A stretch of 64,000 nt of DNA from Bathynomus jamesi (lineage: Eukaryota > Arthropoda > Malacostraca > Isopoda > Cirolanidae). The first letter of the stretch is position 1. Each line of letters opens with the position of its first letter. Location of the stretch: assembly GCA_023014485.1 (NCBI GenBank), contig JAJOZX010005611.1, positions 253,001 to 317,000 on the forward strand, in the 5' to 3' direction. This document shows, one piece after another, positions 54,172 through 64,000 of this stretch. The notes beneath the pieces are model-generated. The model ran no database searches. It worked only from the letters and a program-made list of their open reading frames with translations, and had not been told where the DNA came from. Both the position numbers and the translations under genes were made by a program.

Positions 54172-56571
54172 TTAAAATAGAAAAATAAAAATTGTAGAAG
54201 GAGCATACAAATTTACCAGAGGTTTAGCACTTTGCCCCCTCTTGTCTAAATCCGTTCTGAACGAATTCAAAACAACAGGATCAAACGAAAAAAAGGCCCT
54301 GGCTAATGTTAAAATTATTTGTAAGTTGAATAATGGCAGACTCAAGAATATTTCTATTAACAATGTTGCTTGAGTGAAACAAAATTGAAGCATTATTCCA
54401 ATCAAAACAGTTGGATAACTCTGACAAATGGACAAAAAGGGCACTGGACGACTGTCCCGTTCTAACTGAATATTGATGCTGTTTTACACGTGTGTGCGAA
54501 TCCTTTCCCGTCTGTCCAATGTAGAAGGAATCACATTGTTTACAACCAATTTTATAGATAATGCCTGAATTATTGGTAGGGCTATTTTTTTTATGATATT
54601 TTTCACAATATTGTCATATGAAAATACTACATTAATATTCAAAAGTTTAAGTACATTAGCAATGCCTAAAAAGCCTGAGAAAAATAGAAGTACTAAAATA
54701 TTCTTCGACAAAGTGTGAGGGTTATTATTCACACGATAGAAAGTTCGTTTTGCCTTGTTAAGACAAGATAAAAAAAAACAGGTGGGTAACACAAATCGTT
54801 TCCAATACTGTTGATTTTTTCTAATTCGGCATCCATGTATTCCGGACTGGCGATCCCTTAGTAAGAGCGCGGAGAAACATTGAAGAAAATATGATTTTCT
54901 TGATGGGGGTGTCATGTCCGGAGTAAAAGTGTACGTAGGGCAAATTGTTTGTTTTTTTCCGATAAATACTAAACTTAAAACCGGGGCTCTCCCTATCTAC
55001 TCGCACATCCAAAAACGGGATTGAGTTGTTTTGTTCCACTTCTACAGTAAACTTAATGGAGGGACTTGATTATTTAACTGAAGGAGGAAGTCATCCAGAT
55101 CACGCTTCATGGGCCAGATACACAAAGTATCGTCGACGTACCGCAACTATGGGATCCCAACCCCCAGGATTCTCGGAATGTAAGTAATTTCGAAAAACCC
55201 CATATAAATATTGGAAAGGAGAGGCGACAAGGGATTACCCATGGCCATCCCAAAAACCTGTTGATAATACTCGCTATTGAAAGTGAATTTACAGTCTTTG
55301 CTGCAAAATTTAATGAGTTCCAAAACGATGCGTGCAGGTAGTGGCAGGTCATACTTATGTAATTCTCGGGAGAGAAAGTCAAGCATATCGTCAATCGGCA
55401 CTTTTGTAAACAATGAACAAACGTCAAAACTGATCAATCTATCGTTGGTTTCAGTGCGTATATTATTCAGTTTTTCAGTAAGATCCATGGAATTTTTTAC
55501 ATGTGAATCAGAGATAGTTCCGAGAATGGGGGACAAGACTTTGACAAGCCATTTGGAGAGTTTATAGGTAATAGAACCCACAGAGCTAATAATAGGGCGC
55601 ATAGGGTTGCCAGTTTGTGGGTTTTAATAAGACCGTAAAGGTAGGAAAGAGAAGGCAAAGTGGACGTGTAAAGCAGAATTACTGTAAGTCCTTATGATCT
55701 TTGAAAATGCGTTTCAAGCCACTATCGAATGATTTGATGACGTCATCCTGCCGGTTGTTCCTTAGCTTCCTGTATGTGGCGGGGTCCTGGAGAATCTCAT
55801 TCATCTTTCTAATGTATTCCACTTTGTCCATAATAACTATGGTGTTAGCCTTGTCAGCTTTAGTAATATGGAGCTCGCTATCTTTTTTAATTGTAAGAGG
55901 CTATTGCGAAAACGTTTAGGAAAGTTTTCCTCGTAAGTACTATTCGCAGCAGTATAGACAAGGCCTTTAACTATGTTGACCAAAGACTGAGGAAGATTAC
56001 AGTTTATCAAAACAAGCAAGACTATAACAAATTTGTAAAGCAAAAGGTTTTTTTTAACAATAAAAAAGGACATACCAAATCCAAGGGCGTTTTTTGCATC
56101 GTCACTAATGTTTTTCGAAGAAAGGTTCAAAACACATTTTGAGCTTGCTTTTTTACTCCACTGACTATTTCGAATGAGACTTTTAATTTTGCGATCCAAA
56201 ATGTTACGAAGTGAAGTTCTATGCAACTCGTAAATTTCATCAAACAAAGGTTGGATCCACTGTTGGGGAATAACTGCCACAAAATTACGTTTGGCAATGC
56301 GTAAGTTTTTGAAGGCGGACCACTCATTTTGTTTGGTGACTTCAATATGTTTCTGGAAAATTAATCTGCTGAAGCTGTTGAACGGATGGTCGTCAATTTG
56401 TCTGAGGCAAATGGGAAGGAGGGACTTGGGAAGGGCCTGCTCTTTTAGACAATTAGTAAGAAACTTTCGTCGGATACGAATTGCATGCCCCTTCACTAAT
56501 GTAGAAGAAAACACGGACACAAACGAAGACAAGAGAGGGAACAGAAAGCCGAAGGAACGTGTGGTGTTCAT
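54172..56571 (-). pseudogene. Penelope-like reverse transcriptase with GIY-YIG endonuclease
   Basis: The N-terminal frame begins MNTTRSFGFLFPLL at 56571. RT landmarks read leftward: MRPIISSVGSITYKLSKWL, ISFDVCSLFTKVPID, MAMGNPLSPLLSNIYMGFFE, then RYVDDTLCIWP with the YVDD catalytic pair near 55135. The C-terminal endonuclease has GIIYKIGCKQCDSFYIGQTG, then R/H at KQHQYS and the Glu of NILESAI near 54340. PLEs combine this telomerase-like RT with GIY-YIG. Frameshifts (about 55900, 55610, 55150, 54930, 54560) make it a pseudogene. Confidence 0.92.
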
Positions 56572-56838
56572 TATGTGAAAATTATTTCACGAAAGTCTTG
56601 AGTCTGCCATTATTCAACTTACAAATAATTTTAACATTAGCCAGGGCCTTTTTTCGTTTGATCCTGTTGTTTTGAATTCGTTCAGAACAGATTTAGACAA
56701 GAGGGGCAAAGTGCTAAGACTCTGGTAGTTTTTCCTTATAAATTTGTATGCTCCTCCTACAATTTGTATTTTTCTATTTTATATTTATTTAATTTTTTTG
56801 GTGACCTATATATAGTCTCGAACTTGCTTTTTATTTCA

Positions 56839-56878
56839 GTGTTTCTGAGGATGTCATTAGACGAAAGCGCTTGAGCAC
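56839..56878 (+). ncRNA. Hammerhead-ribozyme-like core, right pLTR
   Basis: Plus strand: GTGTTT, CTGAGGA, T, a perfect GTC-ATTA-GAC stem, GAAA, palindromic AGCGCT (stem III without a loop), T, GAGCAC. Stem I closes with two G-U pairs. The short self-complementary stem III would favour a dimeric form, as reported for PLE hammerheads. Confidence 0.55.
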
Positions 56879-56936
56879 CATTCTGTTTCCTTTTTCCTTC
56901 GTGGTTATTTTCATCATATATATATATATATATATG

Positions 56937-57338
56937 GGGGGGGGGGGTTGTGGATGTAGGTGTGGGTGTACACGCTTTTTGTCAGATTTCCAAGAAAAAA
57001 TATTAGCTATGAAAAAATAAATTATGTTCACCAATTATTTTTTCATACTTAATTAAATGAAACCTTCCCAGGAGCGATAAATAAATAAAAATGATCGACC
57101 ACAAATATTCATCGATTAATCTCCGAGCGAGTGAAGTCATGCAGGCGTAAAATTATCGAAATATATAACTGAAAATTAATGTATTTCTAGAGAGAGAGAG
57201 AGAGTTTTAATATTATGTGCCGTAGGTCCTAAAAGACTTAATTTTTCAAAATATGGCTGTACAATGTACCTGAGTAACTAATGATTTTGAGTTGACAGCA
57301 TTTCATATTTCATAATCAAATTGCAGCCTGCTAAAATT

Positions 57339-57384
<46 letters not shown>
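56937..57384. other. G-run, AT-rich spacer, (GA)n and (TA)n
   Basis: A G10 run is near 56937-56947, a short (GA)n near 57190 and (TA)n at 57342-57384. No gene was recognised. Confidence 0.6.
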
Positions 57385-57386
<2 letters not shown>

Positions 57387-57805
57387 TAACCACTACACCA
57401 AGGTCCCCAATCAGTCAGAAGTCGTAATTCTCCTACATACGAGCGGAATCGAATGCCCTGAGGGGGCACCTTCTCATTCCGCTCGTATGTAGGAGAATTA
57501 CGACTTCTAACTTATTGGGGACCTTGGTGTAGTGGTTAGCATGTCTGACAGGCAATTGGATGATCCCGGGTTCGATTCCTGGGAGGTGCCTCATTTTTCC
57601 ATTTGTTCGTTCTTTTCTCATCTTGTGCGGACGTCGTTCTACGCTCGTTCTTTACAAGCTGTGAGGTCTTTACATTAATTATACTGTTTGTACGGCATTA
57701 GAAGGTGCCCCCTCGGGGCATTCGATTCCGCTAGTATGTAGGAGAATTACGACTTCTGACTTATTGGGGACCTTGGTGTAGTGGTTAGCATGTCCTACCG
57801 GCAAT
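57385..57805. repeat. tRNA-derived SINE: inverted pair plus a third copy
   Basis: 57385-57447 and 57477-57541 are inverted copies meeting at a short CGGAATCGAATGCCC loop. The right copy continues into a tRNA-like module (57516-57591) with A box TGGTGTAGTGGTTAGCATG and B box GGGTTCGATTCC. Its T arm pairs, but one acceptor pair is mismatched. A third, direct copy lies at about 57706-57805. Confidence 0.8.
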
Positions 57806-57967
57806 ATATATATATATATATATAGCAACATAATAAATAAATGGAAGGGAACTCTTAAATTATGTTATGGCATAAGAAGTGCATTTACTTGAAATTGTTG
57901 ATGCGAAATATACATCTAAACTTACTCGTACGAGAATTTCACTTAAATATTAATACATAGTTTTAAA

Positions 57968-58165
57968 TTGATGGGGGGCGCCCTGTAGTTCAGTGGTTAC
58001 GGTGTCGGATTCCCAGTGGTGTGTCGCTTATTTGCTCCCAGCCGCTGGCATCGGTTGGAGTAGAGTTGGACATTTACTGTTTCCGTTCTAGCTCAGGTGA
58101 CCCTTGGGGCACAATCACCCCCACGTAGCGGAGAAATGAGCTTCTTGGATGTTACCTTTTTAAAC
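57968..58165 (+). repeat. tRNA-like SINE
   Basis: GCCCTGTAGTTCAGTGGTTACGG is an A-box-like start and is followed by unique SINE body. No good B box was seen. Confidence 0.45.
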
Positions 58166-58195
58166 TGATGAACGATAAAAACAGTGTGTTGTTAG

Positions 58196-58248
<53 letters not shown>

Positions 58249-58252
58249 TTAT
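58196..58252. repeat. (ATT)n microsatellite
   Basis: Nearly pure ATT repeats; the Asn-run frame on the minus strand is an artefact. Confidence 0.95.
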
Positions 58253-58324
58253 TTAACATGTGTAAAACTAATAGGATGAGATTGTAGACACCAATCGACC
58301 AGGGAAGTAACCCGGGGTGGACGT

Positions 58325-58515
58325 TAGGCAGGAGACAGGGAGTGCTGGAACTCCAGGTTTCTTTTGTCACTGTCCCTTTTAGCTGATCGTTTTCTGTGTT
58401 TCATCTACCCCGTGAGCAGTCCAGCATGCTCTCAAACACATACTTCTCCCTCTTTTCCTCACTAAACATACACGCATCTTACACACAATACAATCTTTTC
58501 AAAATTTAAAAAAAA
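58325..58515. repeat. Dispersed repeat, copy 2 (see 49010)
   Basis: Same orientation and order of motifs as 49010-49190, ending in CAATCTTTTCAAAATTT. Confidence 0.8.
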
Positions 58516-58708
58516 AGTGGCATCGTTGAGCTTGGATTCCTTGTTTTCTGCTCTCTCCTTCTTCAATGGAGGGGTCACTTTTGCGGGCGCTCGCCCTTGG
58601 CCCCGTCCTTCCTGCATGGAAAAAAACTACAATTTACTGTATAGAATTTTAAATCTATTTCAGCCTTCTGAAAAGCAAGCTTTCTATCATTTTTTAAGGG
58701 TTTTAGTG

Positions 58709-59957
58709 CAGGGTTGACATTAATGGGCCCAACCCGGTTTTCCCCACCTGGGTTTTTTTTTTAAATCCCACTTTAGAAAACCCAGCGTTTTCGCCTCTTG
58801 TGGGTATTTTCAAAATTACTCTATAGTTCACCCTAACACTCTAAACCATTAATGTAATACACATGGTAAGATTTATTGACAGAATCTTATTGAAGAACAT
58901 TCATCAATATTCATCATTTCAACAAAGCACTTTCATTCAACACCCAGAAAATGGATATTATTGGTATAAAAAACTTAGCAACACTCATGTCAATAGCTTT
59001 CTTCTGTGCATTTGTGGTTGTAACGCCAAATTCTGCCACTGTCTGTTGTTTTTGCTTAGGCCTATTAATCCATGATGTTAGTGTTCTTGTTGTATAGCTT
59101 ACAGCAGAATTTTCTGAGTCTGTAAGGTCAATACCATCACCAGCAACAGTAGTAGAGGATCCACTCGAACTTTTCATATTTCTTAGATATATATTAATCG
59201 TTCTGGACATTTATATTTTAAATGCGCTTTTATTCGCGAACTGCTAATTTCGCTTAACTGCTAATTTCACTAGTGCAGTGTTTGCACTTCACTTTACTGG
59301 TCCCTTCAACATTCAAAACTTCATTCCATTCATATCCCGATTTACGTCCTGATCGTAGAATGTGTGGCATTTGTAGTCTGTATATAATATATCCAAAAAT
59401 ATATGAAAAAACTATTCACAGTTGGTGAGATGTTTATTTTGTAAACTATATCTGAAAAAGACGTGTACATAATTAGATAGCATTCTGTTACTAAGAAAAC
59501 AGATGACACTCAGAAAATTTACACTTCACAGCAACACTAAATACGGTCTTTTTTTTGTCATGTGCTCTGGCTGAGGTTTCAGCCGCAACTAACAGCTATT
59601 GACTTCCACGAGTACACAACCCCCATTTGCAACATGTATTAAACTATTAACACGTTACAGAGAGCCATGGTACCATATTTTACACGACTCAACATGAAGG
59701 ATTTTAGCAACTTTACGTGTTTTACTGAAAAGTCTAAAATGCACTGTTTTGAAGTGTGTTAAAGTACATATTATGTTGATTGATATTTAGCTTTCAGCTT
59801 ATGTAGTGTATTTTATTTAGAGGTCATTGGTTATGTTATTATGAATTCTGTTTTGAAAAATCCAGAATTACCGGATTTTTCGGGCTTTACATGAAAAAAT
59901 CGAAAAACCCAGGTGGAGTGGGCTTTTCCCAACAAAGTGGGGTTTTTGCCAACCCTG
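58709..59957 (-). mobile_element. hAT deletion derivative with BED-finger remnant
   Basis: Ends CAGGGTTGACATT and TTGCCAACCCTG are inverted, with further pairing through CCACCTGGGTTTTT. An 8-bp duplication TTTTAGTG flanks it (58701-58708, 59958-59965). The interior, minus strand, starts MPHILRSGRKSGYEW near 59370 with CKHC, then after stops and a shift AHLKYKC, completing a BED-type C2HC finger. A later frame has QKKAIDMSVAKFF, typical of the following hAT region. The RNase H-like core is deleted. Confidence 0.88.
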
Positions 59958-59965
59958 TTTTAGTG

Positions 59966-60957
59966 TACTTTTTTATGAAAAGGAACAGCTGCTTTTATAA
60001 TATTCATTGTAATGACAGTTTTTATTAATATCTTAACCTTCCAGTGATTACATCAGTCATTTTCATGGGACAAACTACAAATATAAGTATGATATAAACA
60101 ATTTTTTTTTTTTTTTTTTGCGTAGCTAGTCTCAACTATTAGAAAATATATTTGTCCTTTTTTATTTCGAAGTGGAAACAATATCAGTAATTTTTTGAAA
60201 AAAAGCCAAGAGATTATTAAGAAAGTATTGATAGATAAATATTCCAGTTTTTAAGTAAATTTCAAAGTAAATAAAAGAATTTTAAGAAAAATTACAAAAT
60301 ATGTTCTTTGCAAAATTCCAAAGGAAACGGAAAAAAAATTTTATGCGTTCAAAATACTCAATATGGATGCCTGCAGGAGAAATATAGAGGGATAAAAAAA
60401 ATAATGCTCTCTTCCCCTCAAAAAATGATTGCACTTTATTTTTGAAATACCTTCTTCGATTACCACCATATATATATATATAATGTTAAGCCTCACTAAC
60501 TTGGATAAGGGTAGGGGTCATCCGAGTTAGGGGAGTGTTTTTCCACGAACTCTTAAAAATACATCATGTGATACCTGAAAAATCGTATAAGTAACATATA
60601 TAGTTATATTACTGTACATGTATTTATATTAATAAATAAATTGATAAATACAGTATAATAAATAATATTGTTAATGGTAATGATAATGATGATAATGATA
60701 GAATATTTATTGGCAGGAAATAAATCCCAGAAAATGAATAAAATATTCGTCAAGGTAATAAACGATACAACTAATTAATTAAAAATAAATTAAAAAACGG
60801 AATCACCACTGATTTCCCCATGTGGTCTATCCCGGATGACTCCGGGTAACTCGTACGGAAGCTAAGACATCCAAACGATGTCGGACGAGAAAAATTTATC
60901 TGAGTTAGCCGAATTCCAAGATAACGGGATTGGAGCTAGGGACTATATATATATATA
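59966..60957. other. AT-rich spacer
   Basis: Contains a T18 run near 60102-60119 and short (TA)n tracts near 60470 and 60942. No gene was recognised. Confidence 0.5.
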
Positions 60958-60960
60958 TAT

Positions 60961-61101
60961 ATGATGCAAACCCACAGGGAGAAAGAAAAATGATTCCAAT
61001 GCCTTTCTTGTATTCAGAAGTACACCTCGTCAGGGAGGTGTACTTCTGAATACACGAAAGGCTTGGAATAATTTTTCTTTTTGCCTGTGGGTTTGCATCA
61101 T
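60961..61101. repeat. 141-bp hairpin with PLE-terminus-like sequence
   Basis: Arms 60961-61027 and 61036-61101 pair with few mismatches and meet at CGTCAGGG. The minus strand through the centre reads CTGACGA, G, then GTGTA-CTTCTGAA-TACA(A/C), GAAAGG, the same core pattern as in the two PLE families. Confidence 0.8.
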
Positions 61102-62786
61102 TCATTCATTTCACGTGTTTAATTGTGAAAGTCATCCCATATATACATGTTAACCCCTCCGTCTATGGCCTTGGTCAGTTTGAAGTTGACGTGGGTTCTG
61201 GTTAGGTCGCAGCAACGGATTTGTTACTCTGGAGTATCTGGTACGGTATAGGGGATCGCAAAAGTTTCTCTTATACTACTCTCCGACTTATTCTTGTAGT
61301 GGATCGGAGGATTCTGTGGAACTTACTAAATTCTCTGAATTCTCTAATTCTTCTTGTAACGTATCGGGAAATTATTTTTCCCTATTTAAGACTAAGTTCT
61401 CTGAAGAGAGCAAGGCTCGAAGGAGAAGACAAAGATTTTCTCTTACTGTAGTTTACTGCTAAAATGTTACAAGTTAGATCAGCCTCAAAGTTAGATCAGC
61501 CGAATCAGAATGAAAATTTGAAAAATTATATGAGTTTATATACACAAATTTTGTTGACGTCATTATTATTTAATGTTGACTTGTTTTGTTTTTTATTCTC
61601 AATAGGCTGCATTATTTTGCAAAATATTTGAAGATAAGGTAAATAATTTAGCTGTAGCAACGTCTAGACAGAGAAGCAAGATATTTGAAGATGAAGCCAT
61701 ATTTTTATTTTAAACTGCATATTCACAGATCTGATGTTCTCATGATCTGCCGAGTCAACTAAAAATGGAAAATGACATATGCATTTTATTATGAATTAAA
61801 TTAAACATGCGTATGAACCAAAATTAAATGCTTAAAATTAAAAATTAAATGTTAATATAGATTTTCGACAAGATATGACTTCATCTTTAACAACTATGAG
61901 AGAATGTATAAAAAAAAATGAACATTGCAGAATTTAACAAGATTATATGATTAAAGGTGAAAAATAATTAGGCAATCATTAAAAAAAACGAGTTATAAAG
62001 TATGAGAAGATATTATTGAACCGGAAATTACTTTACCAAAAATTAAATGATGAAACAGAAAAAAAATAAAAATTAATTTATTTTCCAAGCTCTGCATGAA
62101 TATTATCATATGTAAAGCAGCATGTCATGCGAGTTTGGACCTTATATGCAAAAATGATTGTTAGAATTATTAATTTTTACATTTGTGTAATAAGTACGAT
62201 AAGCATTAATTTTTAAAGATATGTCAATTATAATGTCGCATATCTTTTCATTTATTTGCACGGTAACAATGAGTAAACGAAGTAAAGTAATGTTCTCCAG
62301 TGATGCGAGAAAGATTTATAGCAAATGCTTGCCAAAGGCACGATGATATATGGCAGTTACGGTGAATATCATATATATATATATATATATATGCTTCTTG
62401 TCTAAGTTTTGCATGACTTAATTTAGACATGACTTTATTTGAATTTATTGGTAATTCAAATGCTGAGTTTTTGCTACAAAAATATTTCATTCTAGTTGTG
62501 ATTACTTTAAAAGCAAATGAACATCGAATTGTCAGGATTCATAATTCCGAGGCGTTGAGCCGATTGAAGTTTAAAGACAGTTTAATTGTGTTCTGCTATT
62601 TAGATTAATTTCAAATCACTATTGTTAATTATTGCCAGACCATTTTAATGCTCAGGATTATTAATTATTGCAAAACTTCTTCATAGGTCAGAATTTACTG
62701 AATGCGAGGCCTTTTCATAAGTCAGGATTTAATGTTCAGTTAGTACATCGGGCCTTACTTACTAAACTAACCTAACCAACCGTGAT
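61102..62786. other. Unassigned, AT-rich spacer
   Basis: 61140-61460 is less AT-rich and contains repeated TTCTCT/TTCTTGTAG phrases; it could be an LTR or UTR remnant. The rest is AT-rich with (TA)n near 62370. No gene was recognised. Confidence 0.4.
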
Positions 62787-62900
62787 CTAGAGATGCGCCG
62801 ACGCATCGACATCGGAATCGGTGGAATAGGTAATTTTTTTCTGGATTCGACATCGGCGAAATTTAGCCGATTCCATCGATTCTCACCGAGTTCATGACGC
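62787..62900. repeat. hAT-like solo terminus
   Basis: TAGAGATGCGCCGACGCATC starts a block with CATCGGAATCGGTGG and internal GATTC/GAATC repeats, typical of hAT subterminal repeats. No partner end was found. Confidence 0.4.
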
Positions 62901-63148
62901 AATTTTAAGAAAACAATTTATTCGAGTGATAAAGTTCATATTTTCATAATGTGCTATTGTATTTTGAGTTGTAAAAAATCATTCTTTTCCTTTATCCTAT
63001 AAAAAGTATTTTACAATGAATAAAGAAAACCAAATTAATACTCTTAAATTATTTTTATACCCATTTTTATTGAATGTAGATTCTTGAGCATTCGAAGTTG
63101 AAAAATCTAAAAAGTAATATTAAGTTCTAATTTCCCAAATTAATAAAT

Positions 63149-63261
<113 letters not shown>

Positions 63262-63539
63262 GATGCATGGGGAATGTAATGAAGTTACGAATGGTTAATA
63301 CAAATTAACCAAAAGACAGATTTGCTCATGCAGAATAAACTGAACGCGAGGCAAAGATGGCCGCGCCCAACTGTAAAATGTCCTTTCCTTCCTTAAAGAG
63401 ATTTGTAATTTTCTTTCTTTAGAGATTTCCAATAAATACCTATTTATTTTAGCAGTAAGGTAACTAAATTGCGTGTAAATTCTGTATAATTTCAAATAAC
63501 AATTACAAAAATACCGGCTACACCAACAGTTACCTTGCC

Positions 63540-63775
63540 TTGAATTTACCTTCAAGTACTTCTGCCTCAAGGGTGCACTGCTCCGACGAAGTCCGTTCAA
63601 CGCCACGCGAGGCGGGGCCACGACGTAGTGCCACCCTTCTTTTCTCATACTCATGGTCTGGCAGAGGAATACCCTGGCACTGAGCTGGTCAGGTATGTTG
63701 GCTAAAAACATGTCCAGATGTTTTTTTAAAGTATCCACTGGAACTGCACTTATGTCTCAGAGGCCCAGTAGTATG
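63540..63775 (-). pseudogene. LINE C-terminal tail fragment
   Basis: Leftward frame: VDTLKKHLDMFLANIPDQL, then AALNGL-like and SSAPLRQKYLK, resembling the FKxxLDxxLxxIPD tail seen in the LINE at 51.2 kb. No catalytic part is present. 63259-63539 and 63776-64000 hold no recognised gene. Confidence 0.5.
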
Positions 63776-64000
63776 TTTTAAAAAATGTCGAATGCAAATC
63801 AATAGCATGCAACATGATCAATATTTTCAACATTGAATGCAACATTATATACAACAAGGGTCAGACCCTCCCAGTGGGGAGAGGGGGTTATGCTTGAAGA
63901 AGGGAAGGAGTGGGTAATAGGGTGTGTCAATTTTGTCAACTTTTTTCAAATCAATTTTGGTAGTGAAAATATAGTGTCTTTTCATGTCAAAACTTGAAAT

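Larger units (their letters stand above)
53990..56936 (-). mobile_element. Near-full-length Penelope-like element with inverted pLTRs
   Basis: About 340-bp terminal segments (54000-54345 and 56575-56925) are inverted copies; both contain ACAAGTTCGAGACTATATATAGG-type sequence, the ribozyme-like core and part of the endonuclease C-terminal coding sequence. A reverse transcriptase and a GIY-YIG endonuclease lie between, minus strand. Both outer ends meet (TA)n. Other copies of the terminus occur at 8301, 17092 and 38590. Confidence 0.92.

Noticed and set aside
57516..57591. Possible tRNA gene
   Set aside because: A and B boxes are present but the acceptor stem has a mismatch, no clean anticodon arm is seen and the sequence repeats nearby as a SINE.
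58152..58370. Asn-run ORF
   Set aside because: Translation of an (ATT)n microsatellite.

Overview
This window is eukaryotic, AT-rich and almost entirely made of transposable elements and simple repeats. There are no operons, ribosome binding sites, rRNA genes or CRISPR arrays. The mix suggests an arthropod and probably a crustacean: Tc1/mariner, hAT, CR1/Jockey-like LINEs, Penelope-like elements (PLEs), a Polinton/Maverick, tRNA-derived SINEs and long (TA)n tracts. The species cannot be named from sequence alone. Nearly every element ORF carries stops or frameshifts.

Layout. 1-6.4 kb: decayed mariner, DD41D-type and Tc1-type elements, a LINE tail, and a DDE transposase pseudogene with an apparent spliceosomal intron. 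6.4-6.85 kb: a 60-63 bp minisatellite. About 8.4-14.8 kb: a degenerate Polinton/Maverick (adintovirus-like) with a protein-primed DNA polymerase B (minus strand) and, on the plus strand, a packaging ATPase, a small basic protein, a PX-like protein, a major capsid protein and an adenain-like protease. The block is split by a mariner fragment and a LINE fragment. 15.7-20.97 kb: MITEs, a PLE end, an acidic micro-exon with a TATA/CCAAT promoter, SINEs and a 1.3 kb foldback. 21.3-26.8 kb: a nearly complete ZMYM1-like hAT with an 8-bp target duplication, carrying a nested Tc1 element. 28.2-31.9 kb: a LINE and a mariner-like element.

32.5-35.7 kb holds the one convincing host gene: the three 3'-terminal exons of a carboxylesterase-family protein, plus strand, with consensus splice sites, joined reading frame and stop codon. 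A MITE and a hAT remnant lie in its introns.

36-47 kb: LINE fragments, a second copy of the acidic micro-exon with the same promoter layout, a second hAT with an 8-bp target duplication inserted in a palindrome, the twin of a 573-bp mariner MITE, SINEs and a Cys-rich repeat-family ORF. 47-53.5 kb: palindromes, mariner derivatives, and a LINE inserted in a PLE remnant whose GIY-YIG domain abuts tandem CCCH fingers. 54.0-56.9 kb: an almost full-length PLE with inverted terminal pLTRs carrying hammerhead-ribozyme-like cores. 57-64 kb: tRNA-SINE inverted repeats, a BED-finger hAT derivative, hairpins and a LINE tail.

The most interesting items are the Polinton, the PLE-linked CTGANGA/GAAA ribozyme-like motif seen in three sequence contexts, the paired acidic micro-exons, the CCCH/GIY-YIG juxtaposition and the intron-bearing transposase.
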